Shown piece after piece: positions 23,044-33,052 of a stretch of DNA of 64,000 bases. The stretch is from assembly GCF_011040385.1 (NCBI RefSeq), contig NZ_JAAIKB010000005.1, positions 124,001-188,000 of the forward strand, in the 5' to 3' direction. Within the stretch, counting starts at the first letter, position 1. Each line of letters starts with the position of its first letter. The translations under genes were made by a program, and so were the position numbers. Origin of the DNA: Falsiroseomonas algicola. GTDB taxonomy: Bacteria; Pseudomonadota; Alphaproteobacteria; Acetobacterales; Acetobacteraceae. The notes under the pieces are model-generated. The model was given only the letters and a program-made list of their open reading frames with translations. It did no database searches and was not told the DNA's origin.

Positions 23044-26000
23044 TCAGGCGTGGGTCTTCGGCCTGCCCGCGAAGCGCGCCTTCACCCATTCCCGCATGGT
23101 CTGGAACACGACATAGAGCATCGGGATCATGAAGATGCCGATGATGGAGGCCGCGAGCATGCCGCCGAAGACCGGCATGCCGACCGCGCGGCGGGACGCA
23201 CTCGCCGCGCCGGTCGCGATGACCAGCGGCACCAGGCCGAGCACGAAGGCGATGGAGGTCATCATCACCGCGCGGAAGCGGAGCCTGGCGCCCATCACCG
23301 CCGCCTCCTGGATCGACTTGCCGGCCTCCCGCTGCTCCTTCGCGAATTCGATGATCAGGATGCCGTTCTTGGCGGCCAGCGCGATCAGCACCACCAGACC
23401 GATCTGCGCATAGACGTCGAGCGAGAGGCCCGCGATGCCGATCGCCGCGAAGGACCCCAGCACGCCGACCGCGATGGAGGTGAGCACCGGGATCGGGATC
23501 ACCCAGCTCTCATAGAGCGCGACCAGGAAGAGGTAGGCGAAGAGCAGCGCGAGGGCGAGGATGATGCCCGTCTGCCCGCTGGCCAGCCTCTCCTGGAACG
23601 CCGTGCCTGTCCATTCATAGCCGTAGCCCTGCGGCAGCACGCGGTCCGAGAGCTGTTCCATCGCCACCAGCGCATCGCCGGAGGAGACGCCGGGCCGCGG
23701 CGCGCCGTTGATGGAGACGCTGCGGACGTTGTTGTAGCGGCTGATGGTCTGTGGCCCGAGCACGACGCGGATGTCGGCGACGGAGCGCAGCGGCACCATC
23801 TCCCCGGCCGCGTTGCGGACATGGATGCGCCAGATGTCGGGGATGTCGTCGCGGTCGGTCGATTCGGCCTGGATGTTCACCTGCCAGGACCGGCCGAAAT
23901 AGTTGAAGTCGTTGACGTAGAAGCCGCCCAGCGTCGTCTGCAGCGCCGTGAAGATGTCGCTGATCCGCACGCCCAGCGCCTGCGCCTTGTCGCGATCCAC
24001 ATCCAGGAACAGGGACGGGTTGTCGGCGGCGAAGGTCGAGAACACCGCCTGCAGCCGCGGATCCTGGTTGGCGGCGACGACGACGCCGAGCATGGCGCTC
24101 GACATCTCCTCCGGCGGCCGGCCTTCCAGGTTCTGCAACTGGTACTGGAAGCCCGCGCCGGTGCCCAACCCGATGATGGGCGGGATGTTGAAGGCGAAGG
24201 TGTTCGCCGCCCGCACCTGCTGCGTCGCGCCGAAGACGGTGCGGATGGCGCTGAAGACGCTTTCCTGCGCCGTGGTGCGGTCCGCGAAGGGCTTCATGCG
24301 GACGACGATGAAGGCGGCATTGGACTGCGCGCCGCCATCGATCAGGCTGAAGCCGACGATGGCCAGCACGCGCTCCACCCCCGGCACCGGCTTGATGATC
24401 TCCTCCACCTGCTCCACCGCCGCCCGGGTGCGGGACAGGGAGGCGCCCTGGGGCAGCTGCATCTGCACGAAGAAGGCGCCCTGGTCTTCCTCCGGCAGGA
24501 AGCCCTGCGGCGTCCGGCCGGCGAGGAAGGCGATGCCGCCCATGAAAACCGCGGTCAGCAGCAGCGACAGGATCGAAAGGCGCACCAGCCGGGCGACGAT
24601 GTTGCCGTAGCCGTCCCGCACCCAGTCGATGCCCCGCATCACGGTCGCCAGCACGCCCTTCCGGGGCCCGTGATGCGGCCGCAGGAAGACGGCGCAGAGC
24701 GCGGGGGAGAGCGTCAGCGCGTTGATGGCGGAGATCACCATGGCGACGGAAACCGTCACCGCGAACTGCGCGAACAGCGCGCCGGACAGGCCCGGGATGA
24801 AGCCCACCGGCACGAAGACCGAGAGCAGCACCAGCGTGATGGCGATGATCGGCGCCGTGATCTGCCCCATCGCCTTCTTGGTGGCCTCCGCCGGCGACAG
24901 CTCCGGCTCCTCCTCCATCACCCGCTCGACATTCTCCACCACCACGATGGCGTCATCGACGACGATGCCGATGGCCAGCACCATGGCGAGCAGCGAGACG
25001 GTATTGGCGGAAAAGCCCACCACCAGCAGCACCGCGAAGGTCGCGATCAGGCTGACCGGCACGGCGATGACCGGGATGATGGTGGCGCGGAAGCTGCCGA
25101 GGAACAGCAGCACCACGATCACCACCAGCACGAAGGCCTCCAGCAGCGTCTTGATCACCTCATGCATGGTGTCGGTGACGAAGGTGGAGGTGTCGTAGAA
25201 CACGTCCGTCCGCATCCCTTCGGGGAAGCGGCGGTTCATCTCGTCCAGCGTGCCCTTCAGCGCGGAAGCGGCGGCCACCGCATTGGCGCCCGGCGCGAGA
25301 TAGGTGCCGAGCGTGATGGCGGGCTGGCCGTTCAGGCGGCTTTCCGTGTCCATCCGCGCCGCGCCCAGTTCCACCCGCGCCACGTCCCGCAGCCGCAGCA
25401 GGCTGCCCTGCGCATTGGCGCGGATGACGATGTTGCCGAACTCCTCCGGCGTCGAGAGCCGCCCTTGGGTTTGCAGGTTGAACTGGAACTGCTGGTCGTC
25501 GCTGATCGGCCGCGCGCCGATGCGGCCCACGGCCGCCTGCACGTTCTGCGCCTGGATCGCCGCCACCACGTCGGACGGCGTCAGGTTGAGGCTGATGAGC
25601 TTGTCCACCTCGAACCAGATGCGCATGGAGTAGTCCATGGCGCCGAACATCGACACCTGGCCGATGCCGGGCACGCGCGCCAGCCGGTCCAGCATGTTGA
25701 TGGTGACGTAGTTCGAGAGGTAGAGCGGGTCATGCGCCGCGTTGCTCGACGTCACCGTCAGGAACTGCAGCACGGCGGAGGACTGCTTGCGCACGGTCAC
25801 GCCCTGGCGCTGCACTTCCTGCGGCAGGCGGGCCAGCGCCGACTGCACGCGGTTGTTCACGTTCACCGTCGCGATGTCGGCATTGGTGCCGAGGGCGAAG
25901 GAGACGTTCAGCGCATAGGTGCCGTCATTGGCGCTGTTGGAGGACATGTAGATCATGCCCTCCACGCCGTTCACGGCGCTTTCGATCACCTGCGCGACCG

Positions 26001-26181
26001 TCGATTCCACGACGGTGGCGGAGGCGCCGGGATAGGAGGTGCTGACCTGCACCTGCGGCGGCACGATGTCCGGGAACTGCGCGACGGGGATGCGCAGCAT
26101 GGCCAGCGCGCCGGCCAGCGTCATCACGATGGAGATGACGATCGCCAGCCGGGGCCGGTCGACGAAGACGGACGAGATCAT
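23044..26181 (-). CDS. RND multidrug efflux permease (AcrB/HAE1 family)
   Basis: A 1045-residue inner-membrane proton antiporter. It starts [29 protein letters not shown], has two large periplasmic domains and 12 transmembrane segments. The TM4 relay Asp-Asp lies in [18 protein letters not shown], and [11 protein letters not shown] and [12 protein letters not shown] mark porter regions. It is second in a leftward operon six bases after its adaptor. No outer-membrane channel gene is adjacent, so an unlinked TolC homologue must complete the pump. Substrates are probably hydrophobic antibiotics, dyes or solvents, by family. Confidence 0.94.
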   Translation of the reverse strand: MISSVFVDRPRLAIVISIVMTLAGALAMLRIPVAQFPDIVPPQVQVSTSYPGASATVVESTVAQVIESAVNGVEGMIYMSSNSANDGTYALNVSFALGTNADIATVNVNNRVQSALARLPQEVQRQGVTVRKQSSAVLQFLTVTSSNAAHDPLYLSNYVTINMLDRLARVPGIGQVSMFGAMDYSMRIWFEVDKLISLNLTPSDVVAAIQAQNVQAAVGRIGARPISDDQQFQFNLQTQGRLSTPEEFGNIVIRANAQGSLLRLRDVARVELGAARMDTESRLNGQPAITLGTYLAPGANAVAAASALKGTLDEMNRRFPEGMRTDVFYDTSTFVTDTMHEVIKTLLEAFVLVVIVVLLFLGSFRATIIPVIAVPVSLIATFAVLLVVGFSANTVSLLAMVLAIGIVVDDAIVVVENVERVMEEEPELSPAEATKKAMGQITAPIIAITLVLLSVFVPVGFIPGLSGALFAQFAVTVSVAMVISAINALTLSPALCAVFLRPHHGPRKGVLATVMRGIDWVRDGYGNIVARLVRLSILSLLLTAVFMGGIAFLAGRTPQGFLPEEDQGAFFVQMQLPQGASLSRTRAAVEQVEEIIKPVPGVERVLAIVGFSLIDGGAQSNAAFIVVRMKPFADRTTAQESVFSAIRTVFGATQQVRAANTFAFNIPPIIGLGTGAGFQYQLQNLEGRPPEEMSSAMLGVVVAANQDPRLQAVFSTFAADNPSLFLDVDRDKAQALGVRISDIFTALQTTLGGFYVNDFNYFGRSWQVNIQAESTDRDDIPDIWRIHVRNAAGEMVPLRSVADIRVVLGPQTISRYNNVRSVSINGAPRPGVSSGDALVAMEQLSDRVLPQGYGYEWTGTAFQERLASGQTGIILALALLFAYLFLVALYESWVIPIPVLTSIAVGVLGSFAAIGIAGLSLDVYAQIGLVVLIALAAKNGILIIEFAKEQREAGKSIQEAAVMGARLRFRAVMMTSIAFVLGLVPLVIATGAASASRRAVGMPVFGGMLAASIIGIFMIPMLYVVFQTMREWVKARFAGRPKTHA

Positions 26182-26187
26182 GGTGGC

Positions 26188-27360
26188 TCAGCCCCGGCCG
26201 GGGCTGCGCAGCGGCGCGTTCGCCGGTCCGGGCTGCACGGGCTGGCCCGGGCGCACGCGCTGCACGCCCTCCACCACGACGCGCTCGCCACCCTCCAGCC
26301 CGCGCTCCACCACCACCTGGTCGGCGATGCTGCGGCCGAGTGTCACGGGCCGGCGGGCGGCCTTGTTCTCTGCGTCGAGCGCGAAGACGTAGTTGCCCTG
26401 CTGGTCCTGCAGCACCGCGCTGCGCGGGATCACCACGGTCGGCACGGGCTCCGCGCCTTCGACGAAGACGTTGACGAACATGCCGTCGATCAGCTCCCGG
26501 TCCACGCCGCCTTCCGTGCCGGTGCCAGGGCCGGGCCGCGGGGGGTTCGGGATCAGCGCGCGCACCAGGATCGTGTCCGTGTTGCGGTCAACCTGGGTGT
26601 CGATGAAGTCGATCCGCCCGACCTGGCCGTAGATCGCGCCCGTCACCAGGCGGATGCGCACGCGCGTGGCCTCCGCACCGCCGCGGCTGGCGTAGCGGTC
26701 GCGCAGTTCCGTGCCGGTGCGAAGGTTGACCGGGAAGGCGACGCGCATCGGGTCCTGGCTGACGATGGTCGCCAGCAGGTCGCTGGACGGCCCGACGACG
26801 GAGCCGACGGAGAAGGTGGAGCGGCCGATCTTGCCGTCGATCGGCGCCGCGATCTCCGTATAGCCGAGGTTGATCTGCGCCACGCGCAGCTGCGCCTGCG
26901 CGCCGAGCAGGGATGCCTGGGCGGAGCGCTGCGCCGCCGTCGCGTCATCCACCCGCACCTGCGTGCCGGCGGAGGTGCGGACCAGTTCCCGCGCGCGGGC
27001 CAGCGCGATGTTGGCGTTCTGCAACTCGGCCTCGGCGGAGGCAACGGTCGCCTGGGCGCGGGCGACCTCGGCCTCGAAGGGCGCGCGTTCCAGGCGGAAC
27101 AGTACCTCGCCGGCCTTCACCTCCTGGCCCTCACGGAACAGGCGCTCCTGCAGGAAGCCGGTGACGCGGGCGCGGAGTTCGACGCGCTCCGGCGCCTCCA
27201 CCCGGCCGACGAATTCGGTGCTTTCCGTCACCGGCCGCCGCTCGACCGTGACCACGCCGACCGCGGGCGGCCCGCCCGGCCCGGGCTGCGCCAGCGCGGG
27301 CGCGCCGGAGAGGAGAAGCAGGAGGGCCGCGCTGGGCGCGGCGAGGCGGGCAAGACGCAT
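26188..27360 (-). CDS. RND efflux periplasmic adaptor (membrane fusion protein)
   Basis: A 390-residue MexA/AcrA-type adaptor. The signal peptide ([24 protein letters not shown]) precedes [14 protein letters not shown] [23 protein letters not shown], a lipoyl half-motif, a coiled-coil hairpin rich in Ala/Glu (about 90-160), the second lipoyl segment [17 protein letters not shown], and beta-barrel and membrane-proximal domains. There is no lipobox cysteine after the signal, so it is probably not a lipoprotein. ATG at 27360 is preferred; one nine bases earlier is possible. It is transcribed with the permease and no TetR gene adjoins. Confidence 0.92.
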   Translation of the reverse strand: MRLARLAAPSAALLLLLSGAPALAQPGPGGPPAVGVVTVERRPVTESTEFVGRVEAPERVELRARVTGFLQERLFREGQEVKAGEVLFRLERAPFEAEVARAQATVASAEAELQNANIALARARELVRTSAGTQVRVDDATAAQRSAQASLLGAQAQLRVAQINLGYTEIAAPIDGKIGRSTFSVGSVVGPSSDLLATIVSQDPMRVAFPVNLRTGTELRDRYASRGGAEATRVRIRLVTGAIYGQVGRIDFIDTQVDRNTDTILVRALIPNPPRPGPGTGTEGGVDRELIDGMFVNVFVEGAEPVPTVVIPRSAVLQDQQGNYVFALDAENKAARRPVTLGRSIADQVVVERGLEGGERVVVEGVQRVRPGQPVQPGPANAPLRSPGRG

Positions 27361-27429
27361 GGGCACCATCCGACGATTGGATCGGTTCTGGGCGCCTCGC
27401 CCTCCGCGCGTCAAGTTTCGTGAATGTTA

Positions 27430-28035
27430 CTACCCGGCGGCGAGCGGGGGCCTTGAAGACTCGTAGGCCGCGATGTCGTCGGCCAGCGTCAGCGTCAGCC
27501 CGATCTCGTCCAGGCCACGCAGCAGGCAGTCCCGCGCGAAGGGCGGCACGGTGAATCCATGCTCCGCGCCGTCCGGTGCGGTCAGGATCTGGCGCTGGAG
27601 ATCGACGGTGATCGTGGCGCCCGGCGCGGCGGCGACGGCGCCCCGCAGCGCGTTCACGGTCGACTCCGGCAGCTTCACGGGCAGCAGCCCGTTCTTCAGC
27701 GCGTTGCTGAAGAAGATGTCGCCGAAGCTCTCCGCCACGACCGCGCGGTAGCCCATGGCGAGCAGCGCATAGACCGCCGCTTCGCGGGACGACCCCACGC
27801 CGAAGTTGCGGCTGGCCACGAGGATTCCCGCCTGGTTGAAGGGCGGCTGGTTGAGGATGAAGTCGGGCCGCGTCGCACCCTCCGGAGTGAAGCGGAGGTC
27901 GTGGAAGCCATAGGCGACGTAGCGCTCATCCCGCGGCCGGCGCATGAAACGGGCCGGCATGATCTGGTCGGTGTCGACATTCGGCATGTCGAGCGGCGCG
28001 GCGATGGCCGTCAGGGTCGTGAAGGGCTCAGGCAC
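27430..28035 (-). CDS. leuD: 3-Isopropylmalate dehydratase-type small subunit
   Basis: A 201-residue aconitase swivel-domain subunit. NVDTDQIMPARFM near the N terminus, ILVASRNFGVGSSREAAVYALLAMGYRAVVAESFGDIF and NGLLPVKL match LeuD. With the large subunit it isomerises 2- and 3-isopropylmalate in leucine synthesis or a related hydroxyacid. It lies three bases after the leuC-like stop and no leuB or leuA is near. The length is normal for LeuD. Because its partner departs from LeuC in a conserved stretch, a paralogue acting on another substrate remains possible. Confidence 0.85.
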   Translation of the reverse strand: MPEPFTTLTAIAAPLDMPNVDTDQIMPARFMRRPRDERYVAYGFHDLRFTPEGATRPDFILNQPPFNQAGILVASRNFGVGSSREAAVYALLAMGYRAVVAESFGDIFFSNALKNGLLPVKLPESTVNALRGAVAAAPGATITVDLQRQILTAPDGAEHGFTVPPFARDCLLRGLDEIGLTLTLADDIAAYESSRPPLAAG

Positions 28036-28038
28036 CGA

Positions 28039-29412
28039 TCAAGCTCCCGCCTGCATCAGGCGCCCGGCCAGCGCGGAAGCCGCGGCGGAGGCGGGCGACA
28101 CCAGATGCGTCCGCGCCCCACGGCCCTGCCTGCCGGCAAAATTGCGGTTGGAGGTGGAGGCGCAGCGCTCGCCCTCGCCGACGCTCTCCCCGTTCATGGA
28201 AACGCAGAGCGAGCAGCCGCTCTCCTCCCACCGCGCGCCCGCTTCCAGGAAGATGCGGTCCAGACCCTCGGCCTCCGCCGCCCGCTTGGTGGCCGACGAT
28301 CCCGGCGAGACGAGCATCGGCACGGCGATCTTCCGCCCCTCCAGCACGGCGGCGGCGGCGCGGAGGTCCTCCAGCCGCGAATTGGTGCAGGATCCCAGGA
28401 AGACGCGATCGACGCGCACATCGGCCATCGCCTCGCCCCCCTGCAGGCCCATGTAGTCGAGGCTCCGCTTCCAGGCGCGAGCGCGGGCCTCGTCGGGCGC
28501 CTCCTCCAGCCGGGGGACGCGGGCGGAGAGCGCCACGGCCTCCTCCGGGCTGGTGCCCCAGGTCGCCATGGGGGTGATGGCGGCGGCGTCCAGCGTCACT
28601 TCCCGGTCGAAGGCGGCATCCGCGTCGCTGTGGAGGTCGGCCCAGGCCGGGTCGGGCTGCGCCGGCGCGTGCGGGCGGCCGGCGAGCCAGGCGGCGGTGA
28701 TGGCATCCGGCGCCACCATGCCGGTGCGGGCACCCGCCTCGATCGCCATGTTGCAGAGCGTCAGGCGGCCCTCGACGGACAGCGCGCGAACCGCACTGCC
28801 CGCGAATTCGATCGCGCCGCCGAGCCCGCCGCCCGTGCCGATCTGCGCGATCAGGGCGAGCGCCATGTCCTTGGCCGTGGTGCCGGCTGGCAGCGTGCCC
28901 TCGAACCGCGCGCGGATCTGGCGGGGCTGGGACTGCCAGATGGTCTGCGTCGCCAGCACATGCGCGACCTCGCTCGCGCCGATGCCGAAGGCCAGCGCGC
29001 CGAGGGCACCGTGCGTCGAGGTGTGGCTGTCGCCGCACACCACCGTCATGCCCGGCAGTGTCAGGCCCTGCTCCGGCCCGGCGACATGGACGATGCCCTG
29101 GTCGGGATCGGCCAGGTCGAAGGCACGGATGCGGTGGGCGCGGGCATTCTGCTCGAAGGTCTCGATGATGCCGCGGATCTCGGGGTCCTGCACCGCGTCG
29201 GTCCGGCGGGCATTGGTGGGGACGTAATGGTCGCCGAAGCCGAAGGTCAGGTCCGGCCGCCGCACGGGAATGCCGCGGGCGCGGAGCATGTTGAAGGCGT
29301 GGAAGCTGCCTTCGTGGAAATAGTGCCGGTCGATGTAGAGCAGCACGAGCCCGTCATCGCGCGCATGCACGACATGGGCATCCCAGATCTTCTGAAACAG
29401 CGTTCTTCCCAT
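28039..29412 (-). CDS. leuC: 3-Isopropylmalate dehydratase-type large subunit
   Basis: A 457-residue aconitase-superfamily subunit holding a [4Fe-4S] cluster, with ligands expected in FLGSCTNSRLEDL and ESGCSLCVSMNGE. VVCGDSHTSTHGALGALAFGIGASEV and CASTSNRNFAGRQG are the standard active-site signatures. The N-terminal segment after LLYIDRH reads YFHEGSFHAFNMLRARGIP instead of the usual VHEVTSPQAFEGLR, so this is an unusual member. ATG at 29412 (MGRTLFQKIWDAH) fits the family start. It is divergent from an SMP-30 lactonase gene over 61 bases. Confidence 0.85.
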   Translation of the reverse strand: MGRTLFQKIWDAHVVHARDDGLVLLYIDRHYFHEGSFHAFNMLRARGIPVRRPDLTFGFGDHYVPTNARRTDAVQDPEIRGIIETFEQNARAHRIRAFDLADPDQGIVHVAGPEQGLTLPGMTVVCGDSHTSTHGALGALAFGIGASEVAHVLATQTIWQSQPRQIRARFEGTLPAGTTAKDMALALIAQIGTGGGLGGAIEFAGSAVRALSVEGRLTLCNMAIEAGARTGMVAPDAITAAWLAGRPHAPAQPDPAWADLHSDADAAFDREVTLDAAAITPMATWGTSPEEAVALSARVPRLEEAPDEARARAWKRSLDYMGLQGGEAMADVRVDRVFLGSCTNSRLEDLRAAAAVLEGRKIAVPMLVSPGSSATKRAAEAEGLDRIFLEAGARWEESGCSLCVSMNGESVGEGERCASTSNRNFAGRQGRGARTHLVSPASAAASALAGRLMQAGA

Positions 29413-29473
29413 GGCCGGACCTTGGCCCCGGCCCCGCTGGACGGCAAGAGGGGGCGGGGGCAGGGTGCGCGGC

Positions 29474-30361
29474 ATGTGGACCGACCCGCCCAAGCTGATC
29501 CAACCCTCCCTGCTGTCGCGCATGCCCGACCCGCTGCGCCGCCTGCGGCCGACCGCCTGGGCGGATGCCAACCGGGCGGGCCAGGCGGTGCACAGCTTCC
29601 TCGAGGGGCCCTGCTTCGATGCGGCGGGGAACCTCCATTGCACCGACATCCCGCATGGCCGGATCTTCCGGGTCTCCGGCAGCCATTGGGAGGTTGTCGC
29701 GGAGTATGAGGGCTGGCCGAACGGGCTGGCGGCGCGGGGCGAGGATCTGCTGGTGGCGGATTACCGCCACGGGCTGCTGACGCTCGATCCCGTCACGGGC
29801 GCCATGGCGCCGCTGCTGGAGACGATCCTCAGCGAGGGGCTGCGCGGCATCAACGACCTGATCCTGCTGCAAGATGGCGGCGTGGTCTTCACGGACCAGG
29901 GGCAGACCGGGCTGCAGGACCCGACAGGCCGCGTCTGGCGCCTGCATCCCGATGGGCGGATGGACAAGCTGATCGGCAACGGGCCGAGCCCCAACGGCCT
30001 GGTGATGAACCGCGCCGGCACGCATCTGATGGTGGCCATGACACGGTCCTGTGAGATCTGGCGCTTCGTGCTGCGCCCCGATGCGGTGGTGGCCAAGGCC
30101 AACCTGTTCTTCCGCATCCCCGCCGGCACCTCCGGCCCCGACGGGCTGGCGGTGGATGCGCATGACCGGCTTTTCGTCGCCAATCCCGGCCATGGGCAGG
30201 TCTGGGTGGTGGACCCGCACGGCCTCTGCACCCACCGGATCGACTGCACGGGCTTCGGCCGCATGCCCACCAACTGCACCTTCGCCCCCGATGGCCGCAC
30301 GCTGGTGATCACGGAAAGCCAGTCGGGCAGCCTGCTGGCAGCGGAGATTCCGGCGCCCTGA
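29474..30361 (+). CDS. SMP-30/gluconolactonase family protein
   Basis: A 295-residue six-bladed beta-propeller of the SGL family, typically hydrolysing sugar or other lactones with a divalent metal. FLEGPCFDAAGNLHCTDIPHGRIFRV contains the metal-ligand Glu, INDLILLQDGGVVFTDQG the central Asn-Asp, and PNGLVMN and GPDGLAVDAHDRLFVAN the remaining active-site loops. ATG at 29474 follows GCAGGG; earlier Met codons give low-complexity Arg/Gly sequence. No signal peptide is seen, so it is cytosolic. It may form a divergent catabolic pair with the leuCD-like genes. Confidence 0.87.
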   Translation: MWTDPPKLIQPSLLSRMPDPLRRLRPTAWADANRAGQAVHSFLEGPCFDAAGNLHCTDIPHGRIFRVSGSHWEVVAEYEGWPNGLAARGEDLLVADYRHGLLTLDPVTGAMAPLLETILSEGLRGINDLILLQDGGVVFTDQGQTGLQDPTGRVWRLHPDGRMDKLIGNGPSPNGLVMNRAGTHLMVAMTRSCEIWRFVLRPDAVVAKANLFFRIPAGTSGPDGLAVDAHDRLFVANPGHGQVWVVDPHGLCTHRIDCTGFGRMPTNCTFAPDGRTLVITESQSGSLLAAEIPAP

Positions 30362-30421
30362 CCGGCGGCGGGCCGCGCGCCCGCTTGCGACGGGTGCGCC
30401 GGGCCGGTGTAGGCTGGGCGC

Positions 30422-31846
30422 ATGCCGACCTACAGCCTGACCGGCGCGCGCTGGACCAAGCCCGTCGTGACCTGGTCCTTCGGGCAGCCAAGCCCGATGA
30501 CCAGCTACACCACCGCCATCACCGCCCCGGCCGCGCAGGCAACGGTCGCCCGCGCTTTTGACCGCTGGGAGACCGTGAGCGGAATCGACTTCACGCTCGT
30601 GCCCGGCATCGGCGCCGCCGCCGATATCAGCATCGGATTCGCCGAGTTTCCTGGCCCCTTGGCCGGCTTCGCCTTCTACGTCGTGTCGGGCGACGGCGCG
30701 ATTGCCAGCGCCGAGATCGTGATCGAGAGCGATCCGGGCTTCCTCTACCAGATCGCGCTGCATGAGGTGGGGCACGCCATCGGGCTCGACCACGTCAACG
30801 ATCCGGCGGAAATCATGAATCCCGTCATCTTCGCCACGGATCTTGGCAGTGGCGACATTGCGGGGGTGCAGGCGCTCTACGGCCCGCCGCGCGCCGTGGC
30901 GCCACCACCGGCACCGGCACCGCCGCCGGCACCACCGTCGGCGCCCGCGCCGCTGGCGGTGGCTGGCGACCTCAATGCCGATGGGCGGGCCGACCTGCTC
31001 TGGCAGAACGGCACCTCGGGCCAGGTGGTGGCGTGGCAGATGAATGGCCTGGCCGTGACCGGTGGCGGGCTGTTGGGGCCGGCGGTAGGCGAGAACTGGC
31101 GCGTGGTCGGCCTCGGCGATGCGGATGCCAGCGGCACCGCCGACATCCTGTTCCAGGCCGCGGACGGGCAGGTGGCGATCTGGCTGGTCTCCCGCACCGG
31201 CGGCATCGGCGGCGGGCCGCTGGCGACGAACCCCGGCCCCGCCTGGCGCGCCGTGGCGGCCGCCGATTTCGACGGTGACGGGCGGGCCGACATCCTCTGG
31301 CGCGGGCCGGGCGGGGAGGTGGTGGTCTGGCAGATGAACGGCACGACCGTGGCGGGCGGCGGCATGGTGCCGGTCAATCCAGGCACGGCCTGGCGGGCCG
31401 TGGGCGCCGCCGATGCCGATGGCGATGGGCGGGCCGACATCCTCTTCCAGCACGAGAGCGGCGGGGTGGCGGTGTGGCTGATGCAGGGGGCGCAGCTTCG
31501 TGGCGGTGGCGTGGTGGCGGGCGCCCCGGGCGCGGGCTGGGAGGCGCGGGCCTTCGCCGACATGGATGGCGACGGCCGCGCCGACATCCTCTGGCAGAAC
31601 GCGACCGGCCAGCCCGCCATCTGGCTGATGGACGGCGCCGCCATCCGTGGCGGCGGCACGCCCAGCTACAATCCGGGCCCGAACTGGACCGCGGAGGCGG
31701 CCCGCGACACGAACGGGGACGGGCGGGCCGACATCCTCTGGCGGTCCGATGCCGGGGAGGCCGCGGTCTGGCTGATGGACGGCACGCTGGTCGCCGGGGG
31801 CGGCCTGCTGTCGCCGGTCCCCGGGCCGGACTGGGCGCTGCTCTAG
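30422..31846 (+). CDS. Matrixin-type metalloprotease with six VCBS/FG-GAP repeats
   Basis: A 474-residue protein. An N-terminal metzincin domain (1-155) has the zinc site HEVGHAIGLDH (114-124) and a Met-turn (EIMNPV, Met132). A Pro/Ala linker (158-178) follows, then six direct repeats of about 49 residues to the C terminus, each with D-x-D/N-x-D/S-GRADIL(W/F)(Q/R), then VWLM-x-G and a GGG turn. The D-x-D-x-D loops probably bind calcium. There is no Sec signal peptide, so a type I or other non-Sec export route is likely, yet no RTX nonapeptides are seen. The stop codon TAG lies within the CTAG that borders a MITE-like element. Confidence 0.9.
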   Translation: MPTYSLTGARWTKPVVTWSFGQPSPMTSYTTAITAPAAQATVARAFDRWETVSGIDFTLVPGIGAAADISIGFAEFPGPLAGFAFYVVSGDGAIASAEIVIESDPGFLYQIALHEVGHAIGLDHVNDPAEIMNPVIFATDLGSGDIAGVQALYGPPRAVAPPPAPAPPPAPPSAPAPLAVAGDLNADGRADLLWQNGTSGQVVAWQMNGLAVTGGGLLGPAVGENWRVVGLGDADASGTADILFQAADGQVAIWLVSRTGGIGGGPLATNPGPAWRAVAAADFDGDGRADILWRGPGGEVVVWQMNGTTVAGGGMVPVNPGTAWRAVGAADADGDGRADILFQHESGGVAVWLMQGAQLRGGGVVAGAPGAGWEARAFADMDGDGRADILWQNATGQPAIWLMDGAAIRGGGTPSYNPGPNWTAEAARDTNGDGRADILWRSDAGEAAVWLMDGTLVAGGGLLSPVPGPDWALL

Positions 31847-32005
31847 CAGGCTGCGGAAGAACGGGACGGGTCGGCTGGACGGCGCCTTTCCGCGCAGGAT
31901 TCGTCTGCCGCTTGCCACGATGCAACCACATCGTGTCTGCGCGTCATCCTTTCCTGCACGAAAATTCGCTCGCCCATCCTCAGCCGCCCGTTCTTCCGCA
32001 GCCTT
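31847..32005. mobile_element. MITE-like non-autonomous element
   Basis: A 159-base segment has 18-base perfect terminal inverted repeats (31848-31865 and 31987-32004; AGGCTGCGGAAGAACGGG on the left) that extend imperfectly to about 27 bases, and is flanked on both sides by CTAG (31843-31846 and 32006-32009). It encodes no protein. The structure fits a miniature element mobilised by a transposase elsewhere; the CTAG flank fits NTAN-type duplications of IS5-family subgroups, which is inference. It sits exactly at the stop codon of the metalloprotease gene and just after the stop of the convergent Bug gene. Confidence 0.72.
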
Positions 32006-32021
32006 CTAGGGGCGGCTGCGC

Positions 32022-32978
32022 CTATCCCAGCGTGATCCCCGTCTCCCGGATCAGGTCCCGCACCAGGGCGCGTTCGCGGACCAGGCGGGCGCCGAGGGCA
32101 TCGGCCTCGGCCGGTGTCGCATCGGCGCCGGCGGCGGCATAGCGAGCCTTCACCTCGGCGTCGGAGGTGGCGTGGTTCACCGCCTCCTCCAGCGTGCGCC
32201 GGACCGGCTCCGGCGTGCCGGTGCGGCAGAAGAGGGCGTTCCAGCTGGTCAGGTCGAAGCCGGCGAAGCCCTGGCTGGCGATGGAGGGATGGCTGCCGAT
32301 GCCCGCCGCATTGGTGGTGCCGGCCACCACGGCGCGCCCGCCCTCCACCAGGGGGTTGAGGGAGTTGCCGGAAATGATGGCAGCGTCGAGCGTCCCGGAT
32401 GCGAGGTCCCGCGCCGCCTCCGCGCCGCCGCGATAGGGCACGTGTTCCAGCCGCACCCCCGACCGGTGCGCCAGCATGACGCCGGCGAGGTGCCCGATGC
32501 TGCCGACGCCCGGCGATCCGTAGGAAAGCCCGCCCGGCGCCGCCCGGGCCGCGGCGAGGAAGCTGGCGACGTCCGTGATCCCCCGGCTCCGCGCGACGCC
32601 CAGCAGGTAGGGCACATCCGCCACCGTGCCGACCGGGGCGAAGTCACGCTCATAGTCGAAGCTGAGGTTGCGGTGGATGAACTGCGCCACGACGAAGCTG
32701 GCGCTGTCGAAGAGCAGGGTGTGCCCATCCGCCGGCGCCTGCACCACCTGCGCCGCCCCGATCGCGCCGCCGGCGCCCGAGCGGTTCTCGACCACGATCT
32801 GCTGGCCCAGGAAGGCCGACATGCGCGGCTGGATCAGCCGCGCCAGCGTGTCCGAATTGCCGCCGGGCGCGAAGGGCACCACCAGGCGAATCGGGCGGTT
32901 GAACTGGGCCTGGGGGCGCTGCGCCAGCGCCGGCACCGGCAGTAACGCAAGGGCGAGCAGGGCGCGGCGCGGGGTCAT
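32022..32978 (-). CDS. Bug/TctC-type periplasmic substrate-binding protein
   Basis: A 318-residue extracytoplasmic receptor with a Sec signal (MTPRRALLALALLPVPALA), then RPIRLVVPFAPGGNSDTLARLI, GQQIVVENRSGAGGAIGAAQVV and HVPYRGGAEAARDLASG, the ligand-binding loops of the Bug family. It is divergent from a reductase/CoA-transferase pair across 74 bases, so it may capture the carboxylate metabolised by the CaiB enzyme. No tctAB genes are present. Its 3' end lies 13 bases from the CTAG border of the MITE-like element. Confidence 0.93.
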   Translation of the reverse strand: MTPRRALLALALLPVPALAQRPQAQFNRPIRLVVPFAPGGNSDTLARLIQPRMSAFLGQQIVVENRSGAGGAIGAAQVVQAPADGHTLLFDSASFVVAQFIHRNLSFDYERDFAPVGTVADVPYLLGVARSRGITDVASFLAAARAAPGGLSYGSPGVGSIGHLAGVMLAHRSGVRLEHVPYRGGAEAARDLASGTLDAAIISGNSLNPLVEGGRAVVAGTTNAAGIGSHPSIASQGFAGFDLTSWNALFCRTGTPEPVRRTLEEAVNHATSDAEVKARYAAAGADATPAEADALGARLVRERALVRDLIRETGITLG

Positions 32979-33052
32979 GGCGGTTCCTCCGGTTTGGCGC
33001 GGAGGCTAGAGCGGCCGCCGCCGCCTTGTCATGCCCGGAACGGAGTCGCGCC

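Noticed and set aside
24722-25198. A 158-codon Ser/Thr/Met-rich frame inside the RND permease gene
   Set aside because: It is antisense to the permease and the composition reflects the complement of hydrophobic codons rather than a protein.
23050-27423. A 1457-codon open frame on the + strand opposite the RND pump genes
   Set aside because: It is antisense to two clear family members, is rich in His, Arg, Gly and Asp with no fold-like pattern, and arises from the G/C third-position bias that removes stops on the other strand.
30957-31843. The tandem 147-base units as a CRISPR or intergenic repeat array
   Set aside because: They are in frame inside one gene and encode VCBS repeats.
31847-32005. 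The inverted-repeat segment as only a bidirectional terminator
   Set aside because: The long 159-base spacing, perfect 18-base ends and identical CTAG flanks fit a mobile element better, although terminator activity is possible as well.
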